DNA from: an uncultured Chloroflexus sp.
Lineage (GTDB): Bacteria; Chloroflexota; Chloroflexia; Chloroflexales; Chloroflexaceae
Length of the DNA: 64,000 nucleotides
NCBI RefSeq assembly: GCF_937951745.1
Contig: NZ_CALFBQ010000049.1
Span: 1-64,000, forward strand
Direction of reading: 5' to 3'
In this document: positions 18,655-27,759 of the stretch, one piece after another
Numbering within the stretch: position 1 is the first letter of the stretch
How the letters are laid out: each line of letters begins with the position of its first letter
The notes under the pieces: generated by a model
What the model was told of the DNA's origin: nothing
Seen by the model: only the letters and a program-made list of their open reading frames with translations
Database searches by the model: none
Translations under genes and position numbers: made by a program

Positions 18655-20373
18655 ATGAAAACCAGTCTCCAAATCGCTGCCGAAGCCCGGCTCGAACCGA
18701 TCGGCGTTATTGCCGAACGGCTCGGTTTGCCCACGGAGTATCTCGAACCGTATGGCCGCTACCGCGGCAAGATTGATCTCGCCTTTCTCGATGACTATGC
18801 TGATCGCCCGCGCGGCCGTTACATTCTGGTCAGTGCCATTACTCCAACTCCGCTTGGCGAAGGCAAAACCACCACCTCAATCGGGCTAGCGATGGCACTC
18901 AACCGGATCGGCAAGCGAGCCGCCGTGACTCTGCGCCAATCGTCGCTAGGGCCCGTATTTGGCATCAAAGGCGGCGGCGCCGGTGGCGGCTACAGCCAGA
19001 TCGTGCCGCTGGCCGAAAGCATTTTGCACCTTAACGGCGACATTCACGCCGTCTCACAAGCCCACAACCAACTGGCAGCGCTCGTGGATAACAGTTGGTA
19101 CCACGGCAACCCGCTCGACATCGATTCCGACCGGATCGAGATCAGGCGAGTCGTTGATGTGAATGACCGCTTCTTACGGCAGATCATGATCGGGTTAGGC
19201 GGCAAGCAGAACGGCTTTCCGCGCCAGACCGGTTTTGACATTAGCGTTGCCAGTGAGCTGATGGCAATCTTGGCGATGGTCAACGGTGCCGGTGCTAAAG
19301 CGGCGCTGCGTGATCTGCGCACTCGGATCGGACGTATGGTAGTTGCCTTTCGCCGCGACGGCACACCTGTCACTGCCGAAGATGTTAAAGGCGCTGGCGC
19401 AGCGACCGTGTTGATGCGTGAGGCGCTCAAGCCCAACCTGATGCAAACCATCGAGAACACCCCGGCACTGATCCACGCCGGCCCGTTTGCTAACATCGCG
19501 CAGGGTAACTCCTCGATTCTGGCCGATCTGGTTGCGCTGCGCTGCACCGAGTATGTTGTCACTGAAGCCGGGTTTGGCGCTGACATCGGGGCCGAAAAGT
19601 TCTTCCATCTCAAATGTCGCGCAAGCGGTCTCTGGCCCGATGCAGCAATCGTAGTAGCGACCATCCGTGCTCTCAAAGCGCACAGCGGCAAATATGAGAT
19701 TGTGGCGGGCAAGCCACTGCCGGAAGCGTTGCTGCAAGAAAATCCCGACGACGTATTGGCCGGCGGGGCCAACTTGCGCCGCCAGATCACCAACATTGCC
19801 CAGTTTGGGGTACCGGTGATTGTGGCCCTCAATGCCTACCCCGAAGACACCCCAGCAGAGATCGAAGCCGTGGCCCAGATTGCCGCTGCCGCCGGCGCTG
19901 CCGGCATGGCGGTGAGCAACGTCTACGCCGAAGGTGGAGCCGGCGGCGTCGAACTGGCCCGGCTGGTGGCGCAGGTGGCCGAACGGCCCGGCCCACGCGA
20001 ACCGAAATTTCTCTATCCGCTGGAGATGCCGTTGGCCGAGAAGATTGCAGTGATCGCCCACCGCGTCTACGGCGCTGCCAGTATCGAGCTGAGCGAGACC
20101 GCTGCCGCGCAACTAGACGCTTTTGCGACCGCTGGTTTCGGCGACTTACCAATCTGCATGGCCAAAACCCATCTCAGTCTCAGCCACGACCCAAAATTAC
20201 GCGGCGCGCCGGCAGGCTTCACCTTCCCCATCCGCGAAGTGCGAATCAGCGCCGGGGCCGGTTTCATCTTACCCATTGCCGGCACGACGGTGACCATGCC
20301 GGGCTTGGGCGCGCATCCGGCAGCCCACCAGATTGATATTGATGTAGAAGGGAATATCGTTGGATTGTTTTAG
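18655..20373 (+). CDS. fhs: Formate-tetrahydrofolate ligase
   Basis: 572 aa from the ATG at 18655, preceded by GAGG. The longer open frame upstream overlaps the M20 gene in another frame and is not used. It makes 10-formyl-tetrahydrofolate from formate, ATP and tetrahydrofolate in the cytosol. The ATP-binding loop TPTPLGEGKTTT is at about residues 63-74, followed by the conserved GGAGGGYSQ and PFANIAQGNSS blocks. Length is close to the usual 555-560 aa. It connects formate to one-carbon folate metabolism used by metH in the same window. A 10-bp-stem hairpin follows its stop. Confidence 0.96.
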   Translation: MKTSLQIAAEARLEPIGVIAERLGLPTEYLEPYGRYRGKIDLAFLDDYADRPRGRYILVSAITPTPLGEGKTTTSIGLAMALNRIGKRAAVTLRQSSLGPVFGIKGGGAGGGYSQIVPLAESILHLNGDIHAVSQAHNQLAALVDNSWYHGNPLDIDSDRIEIRRVVDVNDRFLRQIMIGLGGKQNGFPRQTGFDISVASELMAILAMVNGAGAKAALRDLRTRIGRMVVAFRRDGTPVTAEDVKGAGAATVLMREALKPNLMQTIENTPALIHAGPFANIAQGNSSILADLVALRCTEYVVTEAGFGADIGAEKFFHLKCRASGLWPDAAIVVATIRALKAHSGKYEIVAGKPLPEALLQENPDDVLAGGANLRRQITNIAQFGVPVIVALNAYPEDTPAEIEAVAQIAAAAGAAGMAVSNVYAEGGAGGVELARLVAQVAERPGPREPKFLYPLEMPLAEKIAVIAHRVYGAASIELSETAAAQLDAFATAGFGDLPICMAKTHLSLSHDPKLRGAPAGFTFPIREVRISAGAGFILPIAGTTVTMPGLGAHPAAHQIDIDVEGNIVGLF

Positions 20374-20380
20374 CGTCGCC

Positions 20381-20412
20381 ACCGTGCCCGTCAGATTTGT
20401 GGCGGGCACGGT
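20381..20412 (+). terminator. Hairpin after fhs
   Basis: Perfect 10-bp stem ACCGTGCCCG (20381-20390) / CGGGCACGGT (20403-20412), 12-nt loop, starting about 8 bp after the fhs stop. It lacks a real T-run (ATGTTAACGG follows), so it is a likely but not textbook terminator. Confidence 0.5.
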
Positions 20413-20482
20413 ATGTTAACGGTAATGCGTGCGCGATACAATATGAGAAACGTCGTAACAAACCGTCACCACCAACACTTTT

Positions 20483-20992
20483 ATGATTGTCTCCCATCCC
20501 CGCCGCACCATCATCTCACGCCACGAACAATTTCACCTCGCCCAACAAGCGTTGCGCCGGCTCGACCGCGGCACAGGTCTGATCGCGCTTGGCGCCAGTC
20601 TCATTGTTGGCGCAATCGCGGCGTTGATCTGGCTGCAACCGCACCTCGCTCCTATTCCGGCCAGCATCGCGATCAACCTGATGACGATTGGCATTGGCGC
20701 AGCTTGCCTCATTGCCGGCTGGCGCCGGTACAGCTTTCACCGCCAACTACGGGCCGCAACCGCCATCACCGACGCCCCCATGATCGATTGCTGGATCGAA
20801 AACGCCTTTGAGGGCGAGCCGGGAGTGATCGCGTGGGAATTGGTCACCAGCCAGCCTGACGGTACAGAAGTACGGTTGCGGCAAGCACAATTGATTGATC
20901 CATCATTGGTGACCGTTTTTCAACGTGCCGCTACCGTTCCGGTGCGCTACGTACCGGCGAACCCTACGGTATCGGCCTTGATCATCGAATAA
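20483..20992 (+). CDS. Small two-helix membrane protein, DUF3592-like
   Basis: 169 aa. Two hydrophobic segments at about residues 32-55 and 60-80 are followed by a soluble beta-rich domain with a closing PVRYVPANPTVSALI motif, which resembles the DUF3592 family ending (V.Y.P.NP). The function of that family is not known. It begins 110 bp after fhs and beyond a hairpin, so it is likely a separate unit. A 719-bp gap without genes follows. Confidence 0.7.
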   Translation: MIVSHPRRTIISRHEQFHLAQQALRRLDRGTGLIALGASLIVGAIAALIWLQPHLAPIPASIAINLMTIGIGAACLIAGWRRYSFHRQLRAATAITDAPMIDCWIENAFEGEPGVIAWELVTSQPDGTEVRLRQAQLIDPSLVTVFQRAATVPVRYVPANPTVSALIIE

Positions 20993-21017
20993 CGACGACA
21001 CGCGGCCCTAAAAATCC

Positions 21018-21140
21018 CGAATATCCCACGTCACTTAGATCATAGGCGGTATCTGAGCTACCGCGCCCTTTGCCCGAAGATGCTTGGGCTGCCGAATATC
21101 CTTCACCACCTAGATCGCAGGCAGTCGCGGAGCTGCCGCG
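21018..21140. repeat. Two 48-bp degenerate repeats with 75-bp period
   Basis: Copies at 21018-21065 and 21093-21140, both starting CGAATATCC and ending CCGCG, match at roughly three quarters of positions. The start-to-start distance is 75 bp, exactly 25 codons. Read on the minus strand, both copies give RGSS.TA.DL....GYS, suggesting a decayed protein repeat. Confidence 0.6.
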
Positions 21141-21292
21141 CACCGCAACGGATCACTAGAACCTGTGATGCGTTCAGCATGACACACCAACCCTATCCAC
21201 GCGGCGTGAGCCTTCATCGCTCTCTACCTGACCTTTATAACTGAAGACGCCCCGCAGCGCGACCACTCGCTGCGTGAGGTTGTGAATGGATG

Positions 21293-21348
21293 GCGTTGGA
21301 GCGTCCACACGGGCGTAGCGACGTTGCAATGCAACGTCGCTCCAACGC
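21293..21348. repeat. Compound palindrome (interspersed repeat type)
   Basis: An inner 25-bp palindrome at 21317-21341 (AGCGACGTTGCA, one base, TGCAACGTCGCT) overlaps an outer 11-bp inverted repeat GCGTTGGAGCG (21293-21303) / CGCTCCAACGC (21338-21348). The core ACGTTGCA..TGCAACGT resembles dispersed palindromes common in Chloroflexota and cyanobacteria. Confidence 0.65.
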
Positions 21349-21711
21349 GCATGCTGCCCACCGATCTGCCGCCGTGGCCCACCGTCTCTATTGAAGGCCG
21401 AAGTCGTTACGACGCTTCGACAGGCCCAGCGTACCGCGCTCGTCCATGAATGGCGCGCGTTCGCCGGTTGGCACGCGATGATGAGCGGTTGCCAAAACCC
21501 TTGGCCGGAGTGCATGTGCTGGCCAGTGCGATACTCATACGGAAGCGGTTCATTCCCGTTATGCTCGAACGTACATAACAGGCTCTAGTGGTTGTGCGAG
21601 CGTAAGCGCCGGTGCAATGACAAAACTGCAACCCTTGCAGGAGGACGAGTATGCTATGATGTATTAGCAACTGTTGCTTAATATGTCACATCATAATCAT
21701 CATCACCGCCT

Positions 21712-24700
21712 ATGAAGCGCCGATTGCTGCTGATCCTGCTGATCATTACGAGCCTTGCCAACTTGCTGGCGCTTACCCCTCCTGCACCGGTGCGTGCCGA
21801 CCCGGTCACCCTTAGCGCCACACCTACCAGCCTTGCCGCTACCGTCGAACTCGGTAGTACTCTCACCCTTGATCTGACGATTACAAACAACGGCACTAAT
21901 CCGATTACGCCGCTACTCTACGCTGGCTTTCCACCACCGATTGCCCCAGCTCGGATGGCTGCACTGCCATCGCTCCCTGTGCCCTTACCGCAACAGAAAG
22001 AACGGGTCGATCCCGACTTACAAGCAGAACTTAACCGCGGCCCCACCCGCTTTCTCGTCTTCTTTGCCGACCGGCCTGATCTTGGCCCGGCCCTGTTGAT
22101 GCGCGACTGGACAGCACGCGGCGAGTATGTCTATCGCACACTTACTGAACATGCCGAACGTAGCCAGCGCGCAGTGCGGGCGATGCTTGATGCGGCTGGC
22201 GTGCGTTACACACCGCTCTGGATCGTAAATGCCTTATTGGTTGAAGGAGATGCCGCACTCGCTGATGCGCTCGCCGCTCATGCGGACGTTGCGATGCTCA
22301 CTGCCGATCACACGTTGCAGATGACGCCACCGGCAGAAACAACAACGACCGTTTCGTGCTACGCAACCACAAACAACGTGTGCTGGAATATCGCCCAAAT
22401 CGGCGCCGATCGAGTCTGGCGTGAATTCGGTGTCACCGGGGCCGGAATTACAGTAGCGAACATTGATAGCGGTGTGGCGTACACGCATACGGCGCTGATT
22501 GACCAATACCGCGGCAACCTTGGCGGTAGTGGATTTGACCACAACTACAACTGGTTTGATTCGGTTGGTAATCAACTAGCACCGGTTGCCTCAGGCAGTC
22601 ACGGTACCCACGTGATGGGAACAATGGTCGCCAATCCATCCGACCAACCGGCAATGGGGGTTGCACCGGGAGCAAGGTGGATTGCAGCACGGGCGTGCAG
22701 CATGAGTTCGTGCAATAGTAGTGACATCATCGCTGCTGCCCAATGGATGCTGGCGCCGACCGACCTGAACGGCAACAATCCGCGGCCGAGTATGCGACCC
22801 CACATCTTGAATAACTCGTGGTCATTCGACAGCGGCGGCAATACGGTATACATCGGCTATACGGCCGCGTGGCGCGCAGCCGGGATATTTGTAGTTTTTG
22901 CCGCAGGTAATATAGATAGTAATTACTACGGTTGCAGTTCTATTGCTTCGCCCGGTGATTACGCCGATGTCGTTGCGGTGGGAGCAACCGATCGCAACGA
23001 CCGTGTGACAGTCTTTAGCCGGATTGGGCCGACAACTGATGGCCGGGTGAAGCCTGATCTGGTTGCACCGGGTGCTCAAATCACATCGACCGTAGCAACC
23101 GGTGGTTATTCTAGCATGTCAGGTACCTCAATGGCTGCGCCGCACGTTGCCGGGGCAGTGGCCTTGCTCTGGTCGGCAAACCCGCAGTTGATTGGCAATT
23201 ACGATGCGACCTACACCCTCCTCACTGCAAATGCTTTGCCAATAACGAATGACCCCAACTATATGGGAACGACACACGCCGCTTGCCGCCCCGACACTGT
23301 CCCGAACAATATCTACGGTCATGGACGACTTGACGCTTTTGCTGCTGTCGCCGCAGCGCGGGTGAACATACCTTGGCTCGTGCTGTCTGATACGACACCG
23401 GCTAGTCTTGCCAGTAGTGGTGATGTAACCATCCCTATTACGCTCGATGCGCGCAAGGTGGCTGGGCCGGGTATCTATACAGCACGGATATTGATCTACG
23501 CCAACAATCTTACCGATCCGCCATTAGCAATTCCGGTGACGATGATTGTACCGGCACGACCAAGCCATGCTACCATCAGCGGCACAATTACTGATAGCGA
23601 AACCGGTCAGCCGTTGTCCGGCACCGTGACCACTGCCTTCGGCGCCATGGTCAGAGCAAATGCAACCGGCGCCTATAGCCTCGTCGTGCCCGGCGGCGTG
23701 GCTCAGACTCTCACCGCTGCTACTAGCGGCTTCACCACCCAAAGCCAAAGTGTTACCCCGCCTACCGGTGGTTCAGTCACGCTCAACTTTAGCCTTAATC
23801 CGCTCCGGCCAAAACTGACGGTGCTGAACGATCTGGTGACAGCAACGGTTGATTTCAATCAAACCGTGACCGTTGACCTACCGTTGCGCAACGATGGCAA
23901 TGTTCCACTCAGTTATACGTTACGCATCGATAACGAACCGTATGGCGTGTGGCGGAGTGATGAACCTGATGGACCGACTGGCGGATGGATCGATCCGCCA
24001 GCGAGTAGGCAGATACTGAGTCTCTTTGATGACAACAATAGCAACGCGATTGATATCGGCTTTGATTTCTCCTTCGACGGTCAGTTCCATCGTTTTATGT
24101 ACGTGGGAGCCAACGGCATTCTCGCCTTTGCTCCATTTAGCAGTGTTAGCACTCCGTTTAACCCATCGTGTCTACCGCTCGCTGAAACCAACGCACCGGC
24201 AATTACCCCGCTCCACGTTGATTTTGACAGCAGTGCCGGCGGCGAGATTAGCGTTGCTCGGGTGAGTGCCGGTACATTGGTGACATGGGATAATGTACCA
24301 CTATACGGCACGACACGCAGATTGAGCGTACAAGCGTTGCTCCAGCCAAACGGTGTCATTCGCTTCCATTACCGCGATGTTGCTGACGTGATTACCGATG
24401 ACATGGGAGTTATTGGCCTCCAATTCACTGATAGCGTCCAAACCATCGCCTGCGATTCTGATGCTAATAGCTACCCTCCGCTTGATCTGAGCAATGACCT
24501 CGTGATTGAGTTACGTCCGCAGCTTAATCCACAAGCGTGGCTGAGTATCGCAAGCGAGGGCAGTGCGCAGATTGCTGCCGGTGCTTCAGCTACCGCTCAC
24601 CTTGATGCACGGTGGATCGGGCCTCTCAACGCAACACAACAAGCGCGGGTAAAAATCATGAGCAATGACCCGCGTCAACCGATCACAACCACCCGTATCC

Positions 24701-24759
24701 AGCTCACCGAAGGCATGCCGGCGCCGTATCAAGTGATCATCGTGATGATCTATCGCTAA
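21712..24759 (+). CDS. Secreted subtilisin-family (S8) serine protease
   Basis: 1015 aa. A signal peptide (about 1-29, LLLILLIITSLANLLAL) is followed by a short beta domain, an inhibitor-like propeptide region (about 95-205) and the S8 catalytic domain at about 215-540. The triad is seen in NIDSGVAY (Asp), GSHGTHVMG (His) and GTSMAAPH (Ser). Then come a carboxypeptidase-regulatory-like beta domain (about 615-695, TISGTITDSETGQPLSG) and C-terminal beta domains, the last with FDFSFDGQFHRFMYVGANG. No LPXTG, membrane anchor or autotransporter end is visible, so it is probably released or surface-associated. No ribosome site precedes the ATG. A large hairpin follows and encloses the start of the next gene. 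Confidence 0.93.
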   Translation: MKRRLLLILLIITSLANLLALTPPAPVRADPVTLSATPTSLAATVELGSTLTLDLTITNNGTNPITPLLYAGFPPPIAPARMAALPSLPVPLPQQKERVDPDLQAELNRGPTRFLVFFADRPDLGPALLMRDWTARGEYVYRTLTEHAERSQRAVRAMLDAAGVRYTPLWIVNALLVEGDAALADALAAHADVAMLTADHTLQMTPPAETTTTVSCYATTNNVCWNIAQIGADRVWREFGVTGAGITVANIDSGVAYTHTALIDQYRGNLGGSGFDHNYNWFDSVGNQLAPVASGSHGTHVMGTMVANPSDQPAMGVAPGARWIAARACSMSSCNSSDIIAAAQWMLAPTDLNGNNPRPSMRPHILNNSWSFDSGGNTVYIGYTAAWRAAGIFVVFAAGNIDSNYYGCSSIASPGDYADVVAVGATDRNDRVTVFSRIGPTTDGRVKPDLVAPGAQITSTVATGGYSSMSGTSMAAPHVAGAVALLWSANPQLIGNYDATYTLLTANALPITNDPNYMGTTHAACRPDTVPNNIYGHGRLDAFAAVAAARVNIPWLVLSDTTPASLASSGDVTIPITLDARKVAGPGIYTARILIYANNLTDPPLAIPVTMIVPARPSHATISGTITDSETGQPLSGTVTTAFGAMVRANATGAYSLVVPGGVAQTLTAATSGFTTQSQSVTPPTGGSVTLNFSLNPLRPKLTVLNDLVTATVDFNQTVTVDLPLRNDGNVPLSYTLRIDNEPYGVWRSDEPDGPTGGWIDPPASRQILSLFDDNNSNAIDIGFDFSFDGQFHRFMYVGANGILAFAPFSSVSTPFNPSCLPLAETNAPAITPLHVDFDSSAGGEISVARVSAGTLVTWDNVPLYGTTRRLSVQALLQPNGVIRFHYRDVADVITDDMGVIGLQFTDSVQTIACDSDANSYPPLDLSNDLVIELRPQLNPQAWLSIASEGSAQIAAGASATAHLDARWIGPLNATQQARVKIMSNDPRQPITTTRIQLTEGMPAPYQVIIVMIYR

Positions 24760-24774
24760 CGATGCAACGTTTTG

Positions 24775-24849
24775 GCGGTGGCGTTCGTCTGTTCTGTTGT
24801 CAATGCAATTTGGTAAAGAGGACAGAACATCTGTATGGAACGCCACCGC
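24775..24849 (+). promoter_or_regulatory. Nested hairpin enclosing the next gene's start codon
   Basis: Outer perfect 12-bp stem GCGGTGGCGTTC (24775-24786) / GAACGCCACCGC (24838-24849). Inner perfect 8-bp stem TGTTCTGT (24790-24797) / ACAGAACA (24822-24829). The ATG at 24835 lies in the interior loop, and an AAAGAGG ribosome site (24815-24821) lies in the 24-nt apical loop. It could control translation of the kinase-like gene or end the subtilase transcript. Confidence 0.6.
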
Positions 24850-25542
24850 AACGATATATTCGCACCAATCGACGTTGATCACGTGCTTGAACGCATCGCT
24901 GGCGGCAACGAGACGGATGTCTACCGCAGTGACGATCATCGATTCGTAGTTAAACTCAAAGGTGAACTAGGCAGCCGCAATGTAGCATCTATGTTGGCCG
25001 ACGCTCGCCGTATGCAACGCACGGCGGGGCGGTTTGCCGCCTGCCTTGGCCCACGCCACGCTATCCCAACCTCTTTCGTGCTTAGCCGGGATAGCGCGGG
25101 GTTTGTACATGCGTTAGCGATCCAACCGTATCTCGCCGATGCGCGCGTCTTGGCTAGTATTGACTGGAGATCAATGGACGCGGTTCAGCGCCGACGAATC
25201 GGGCGCGACCTCCGCCACATCATTGCCCAAGCGGTGAGCTGCCTCTTCCGTACCGGCCACCTACCCGATCTGTATGGCCGAGTCAGCGCCAGCGCCGCCG
25301 AACGCCAGCGCCGCAAGCAGTTGCGCTATCTACCTGAACGGATCTGGAGTTTTCTAGTCAAACGCACTATCCTGCATTCGCAGAATCTGATGCTTACCGC
25401 TGAGCAGCCGCCACGCCTCGTCCTGATCGATTACGACGAGGTGAGGCAGAGTCCGCTCTACCGGGCGATCTATTTTTTGACGAGGCTGATGTTGTTTGGG
25501 CGCGACCTAATCGTGATCTGGTGGCGATTGGAACGAAGATAA
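24835..25542 (+). CDS. Kinase-fold protein of unknown function
   Basis: 235 aa. Not assigned to a named family. Features of a small-molecule or protein kinase-like fold can be seen: a glycine-containing loop followed by a lysine strand (GGNETDVYR, FVVKLKG), a catalytic-loop-like HSQNLML near residue 182, and LVLIDYDEV near residue 200 in the place of the metal-binding DFG. The YrbL-type and aminoglycoside-phosphotransferase-like groups show this order, but the canonical HxD is not clear, so activity is uncertain. No membrane segment at the N terminus. Its start codon is enclosed by a nested hairpin. It converges with the lipoprotein gene downstream. Confidence 0.65.
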   Translation: MERHRNDIFAPIDVDHVLERIAGGNETDVYRSDDHRFVVKLKGELGSRNVASMLADARRMQRTAGRFAACLGPRHAIPTSFVLSRDSAGFVHALAIQPYLADARVLASIDWRSMDAVQRRRIGRDLRHIIAQAVSCLFRTGHLPDLYGRVSASAAERQRRKQLRYLPERIWSFLVKRTILHSQNLMLTAEQPPRLVLIDYDEVRQSPLYRAIYFLTRLMLFGRDLIVIWWRLERR

Positions 25543-25543
25543 G

Positions 25544-25581
25544 GCAGAGCAGCCCCGGCTGCTTTACCAGCGCTGCTCTGC
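25544..25581. terminator. Hairpin in convergent gap
   Basis: Perfect 10-bp stem GCAGAGCAGC (25544-25553) / GCTGCTCTGC (25572-25581), 18-nt loop, starting right after the stop of the kinase-like gene. No T-run on either side, so this is a possible transcript end only. Confidence 0.4.
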
Positions 25582-25653
25582 TAATGGTCAAAACAAATCG
25601 CAAGCCAAGATTTTGTCACTTTTGCGACGTTTCGCAGCCATTTCCAACCATCA

Positions 25654-27690
25654 TTAACGCACCTCGCGCACACCCCGCGCCAGATCGAGCAGCGCCGCCC
25701 GCCCGCCATCGCCCAGATCCCAGACCCACAGCGTCGTAGGTGAGCGCTGATTATGGGCCTGCGGGCCGCGCGGCCCAGCGCCAGCTTGCGCAAGCGCAGC
25801 ATAGATAAGCTGCTGTTGGCGCACCGTTACCGGACCAATCCCACCTAAACTCTGGCCAGTTGCCAACAACTCGCTGCGCTGCAAGCCGCGCCAGCGGTAG
25901 AGCTGGTAATCTTGCAGCAGATCACTTGCGCACAAGGTCGTGAGGTAGAGCAAACGCCCCTCGCTATCCCAACCAAGCGGGCGCGTCCAGAACGGCCCTT
26001 CGCGCACCGGCTGCGGCGGCAATGCTTCAAGCGTGGCGGTAGGAATGGCTATAGCCGTTGACGTTGCCGTAGGCGGTTGCGGCGTCACCGTGCCGGTGGG
26101 CGTAACCGTCGGGGTAGCAGTAGGAGTCGCGGTTGGAGTTCGCGTTGGCGTAGCCGTCGCCGGCGGCAACGTCACCCGCTGCTCGCCGATCCGTTCGACC
26201 AACTGGCCAGCGCTATCGAGAACAAGCAGGTCAGCGCCGAAATCATCGGCGCGCAGCGCCTCGACAGCGACATACTCGCCAGAAGGGCTGGCAATCAGCG
26301 CGCCAAACCCGCGGTAGCGCACGACCAGCCGGGCATCAGTCAACAAATCAGCACCCACATCGCGCACTTCACCACTCGGTAAGCGCAAGAAGAGTGAGCT
26401 ACGACCATCAGGCGCCTCGGCGCGGTAGATCAAGCGGTTGCCACTCAACCACTGCGGCGCAAACCGGCTCCACTCATCGAGCGCCGTCTCAACTCGCACC
26501 GGCTCGCCGCCGGCAACAGGAACCGTATAGATGGCCCACTGGGTCGGAATCGCACCTGTTTCATCAACTGCAAATGCCACCGCTAAACCATCGGGACTAA
26601 AGACCGGCTCGGCGCAACTGACGCCAACCTGAGCCAGCAGACGAGCCTCACCGCCAGCCAGCGGCAACAGCCATAGGGTGGAGGGAACCGCTAACGCCGC
26701 ATCTGCCGGATCAAGGCCCGGCTCAGCGCGACAGAAGGCAAGATAATCACCCCGCGGGCTCACCGCCAGATACGTCTCGGTCTCAGTGGAATCGGTCAAG
26801 TTGATAGCGCCGGCCAGCCGGCGTTGCATCCCTTCGCCGGCGGATGCTACACCCGTATCAAGCGACCAAATATCGCCATCAAAGAGGAAATAGATCGGCT
26901 CTAGTTCGCGAGGTGGAGATCCATCCGGCACCCGTAGCGGATCGCTTGCGATCCCAAATGTGGCCGAACGAGCCACTGCCACCGATAAACGATTCGGTGC
27001 CAGCGTCACCCGAAACGGAACCGGCTCAGCCAGCGGCAACAGGATCGTTGCACCGGTATTGGCCTGTGGATCAACCAGCACCAGCGCCTGCGAAAGGGTC
27101 CGAGTGCCGGTGAAGGCGATCGTCTGGGCCGTAACTGAGGCAGCAAACCGGTCATCGCGAATCCAGCCGGACAGATCGATCTGCAAGGCATACGGCGCGT
27201 TGAGAGCCGCGGTCGCCGGCACAATCCGGGCATCAGCCAAGGAAAGACAACGCACCGCAGCCCCGATTGGCGGCGAATCGGGACTCAACTCAAAGAGGAG
27301 ATCAAGCTGTTCAAAGGCAGGATTCCCACTCGCCCGCACCTCTTGCAATACTGCCGAGAACTGGCTGGCCGGCAAACCGGCTACTTGCGTACAGTAGCTA
27401 AACCCAGCCAGCGCCGGATTGGGTGTCGGTGTCGGGGGCAAGGGGGTTGCCGTCGGTGTCGCCGTGGCGGTTGGCGTCGGCGACGGGCCACTGGTTGGAG
27501 TAACGGTTGGAGTGGCGGTCGCCGTCGCGGTAGCGGTCGCCGTTGCAGTAGGCGACGGCGTACCGGCTACAATCGTCTCAATGTTCGAAATCCGCTCCTC
27601 TTCGCCAACAGGAATCAGATCGCATCCGGCCAATAGAACGCCCAGCAACACTAGCAACAGGCAGGGGCGAGCAAAACGGAAACGCCTCAC
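25654..27690 (-). CDS. Lipoprotein with beta-propeller (WD40/TolB-like) repeats
   Basis: 678 aa from a GTG at 27690 with AGGAGA upstream. The longer frame from 27753 has no ribosome site and would displace the signal peptide. A lipoprotein signal ends in LLAGC (lipobox, Cys at about residue 23). Two low-complexity Thr/Pro linkers follow the TPTATPT pattern (about residues 43-90 and 510-555). Between and after them are TolB/WD40-like propeller blades with FSPDG and SPRGDYLAF type motifs. It is an outer-face protein, likely membrane-tethered. Ligand or enzymatic role unknown. It lies 70 bp downstream of a response regulator gene on the same strand. Confidence 0.82.
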   Translation of the reverse strand: MRRFRFARPCLLLVLLGVLLAGCDLIPVGEEERISNIETIVAGTPSPTATATATATATATPTVTPTSGPSPTPTATATPTATPLPPTPTPNPALAGFSYCTQVAGLPASQFSAVLQEVRASGNPAFEQLDLLFELSPDSPPIGAAVRCLSLADARIVPATAALNAPYALQIDLSGWIRDDRFAASVTAQTIAFTGTRTLSQALVLVDPQANTGATILLPLAEPVPFRVTLAPNRLSVAVARSATFGIASDPLRVPDGSPPRELEPIYFLFDGDIWSLDTGVASAGEGMQRRLAGAINLTDSTETETYLAVSPRGDYLAFCRAEPGLDPADAALAVPSTLWLLPLAGGEARLLAQVGVSCAEPVFSPDGLAVAFAVDETGAIPTQWAIYTVPVAGGEPVRVETALDEWSRFAPQWLSGNRLIYRAEAPDGRSSLFLRLPSGEVRDVGADLLTDARLVVRYRGFGALIASPSGEYVAVEALRADDFGADLLVLDSAGQLVERIGEQRVTLPPATATPTRTPTATPTATPTVTPTGTVTPQPPTATSTAIAIPTATLEALPPQPVREGPFWTRPLGWDSEGRLLYLTTLCASDLLQDYQLYRWRGLQRSELLATGQSLGGIGPVTVRQQQLIYAALAQAGAGPRGPQAHNQRSPTTLWVWDLGDGGRAALLDLARGVREVR

Positions 27691-27759
27691 AAACGTCTCC
27701 TGTGTTGCACCCGGCCAATAACCGGATACAACGCTGACAAAGAAACCCAGCATCGGGTC

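Larger units (their letters stand above)
20993..21711. other. Long gene-free gap with repeats before the subtilase gene
   Basis: No believable gene. It contains a degenerate 75-bp-period repeat (21018-21140) and a compound palindrome (21293-21348). The open frames here have poor codon character. A TATGAT at about 21655 could be a -10 for the subtilase gene, but no good -35 accompanies it. Confidence 0.5.

Noticed and set aside
19195-20112. Minus-strand frame opposite fhs
   Set aside because: Shadow of a conserved gene, no start signal.
21174-21515. Minus-strand 113-codon frame in the gap before the subtilase gene
   Set aside because: Covers palindromes and low-quality sequence, no start signal and no recognisable domain.
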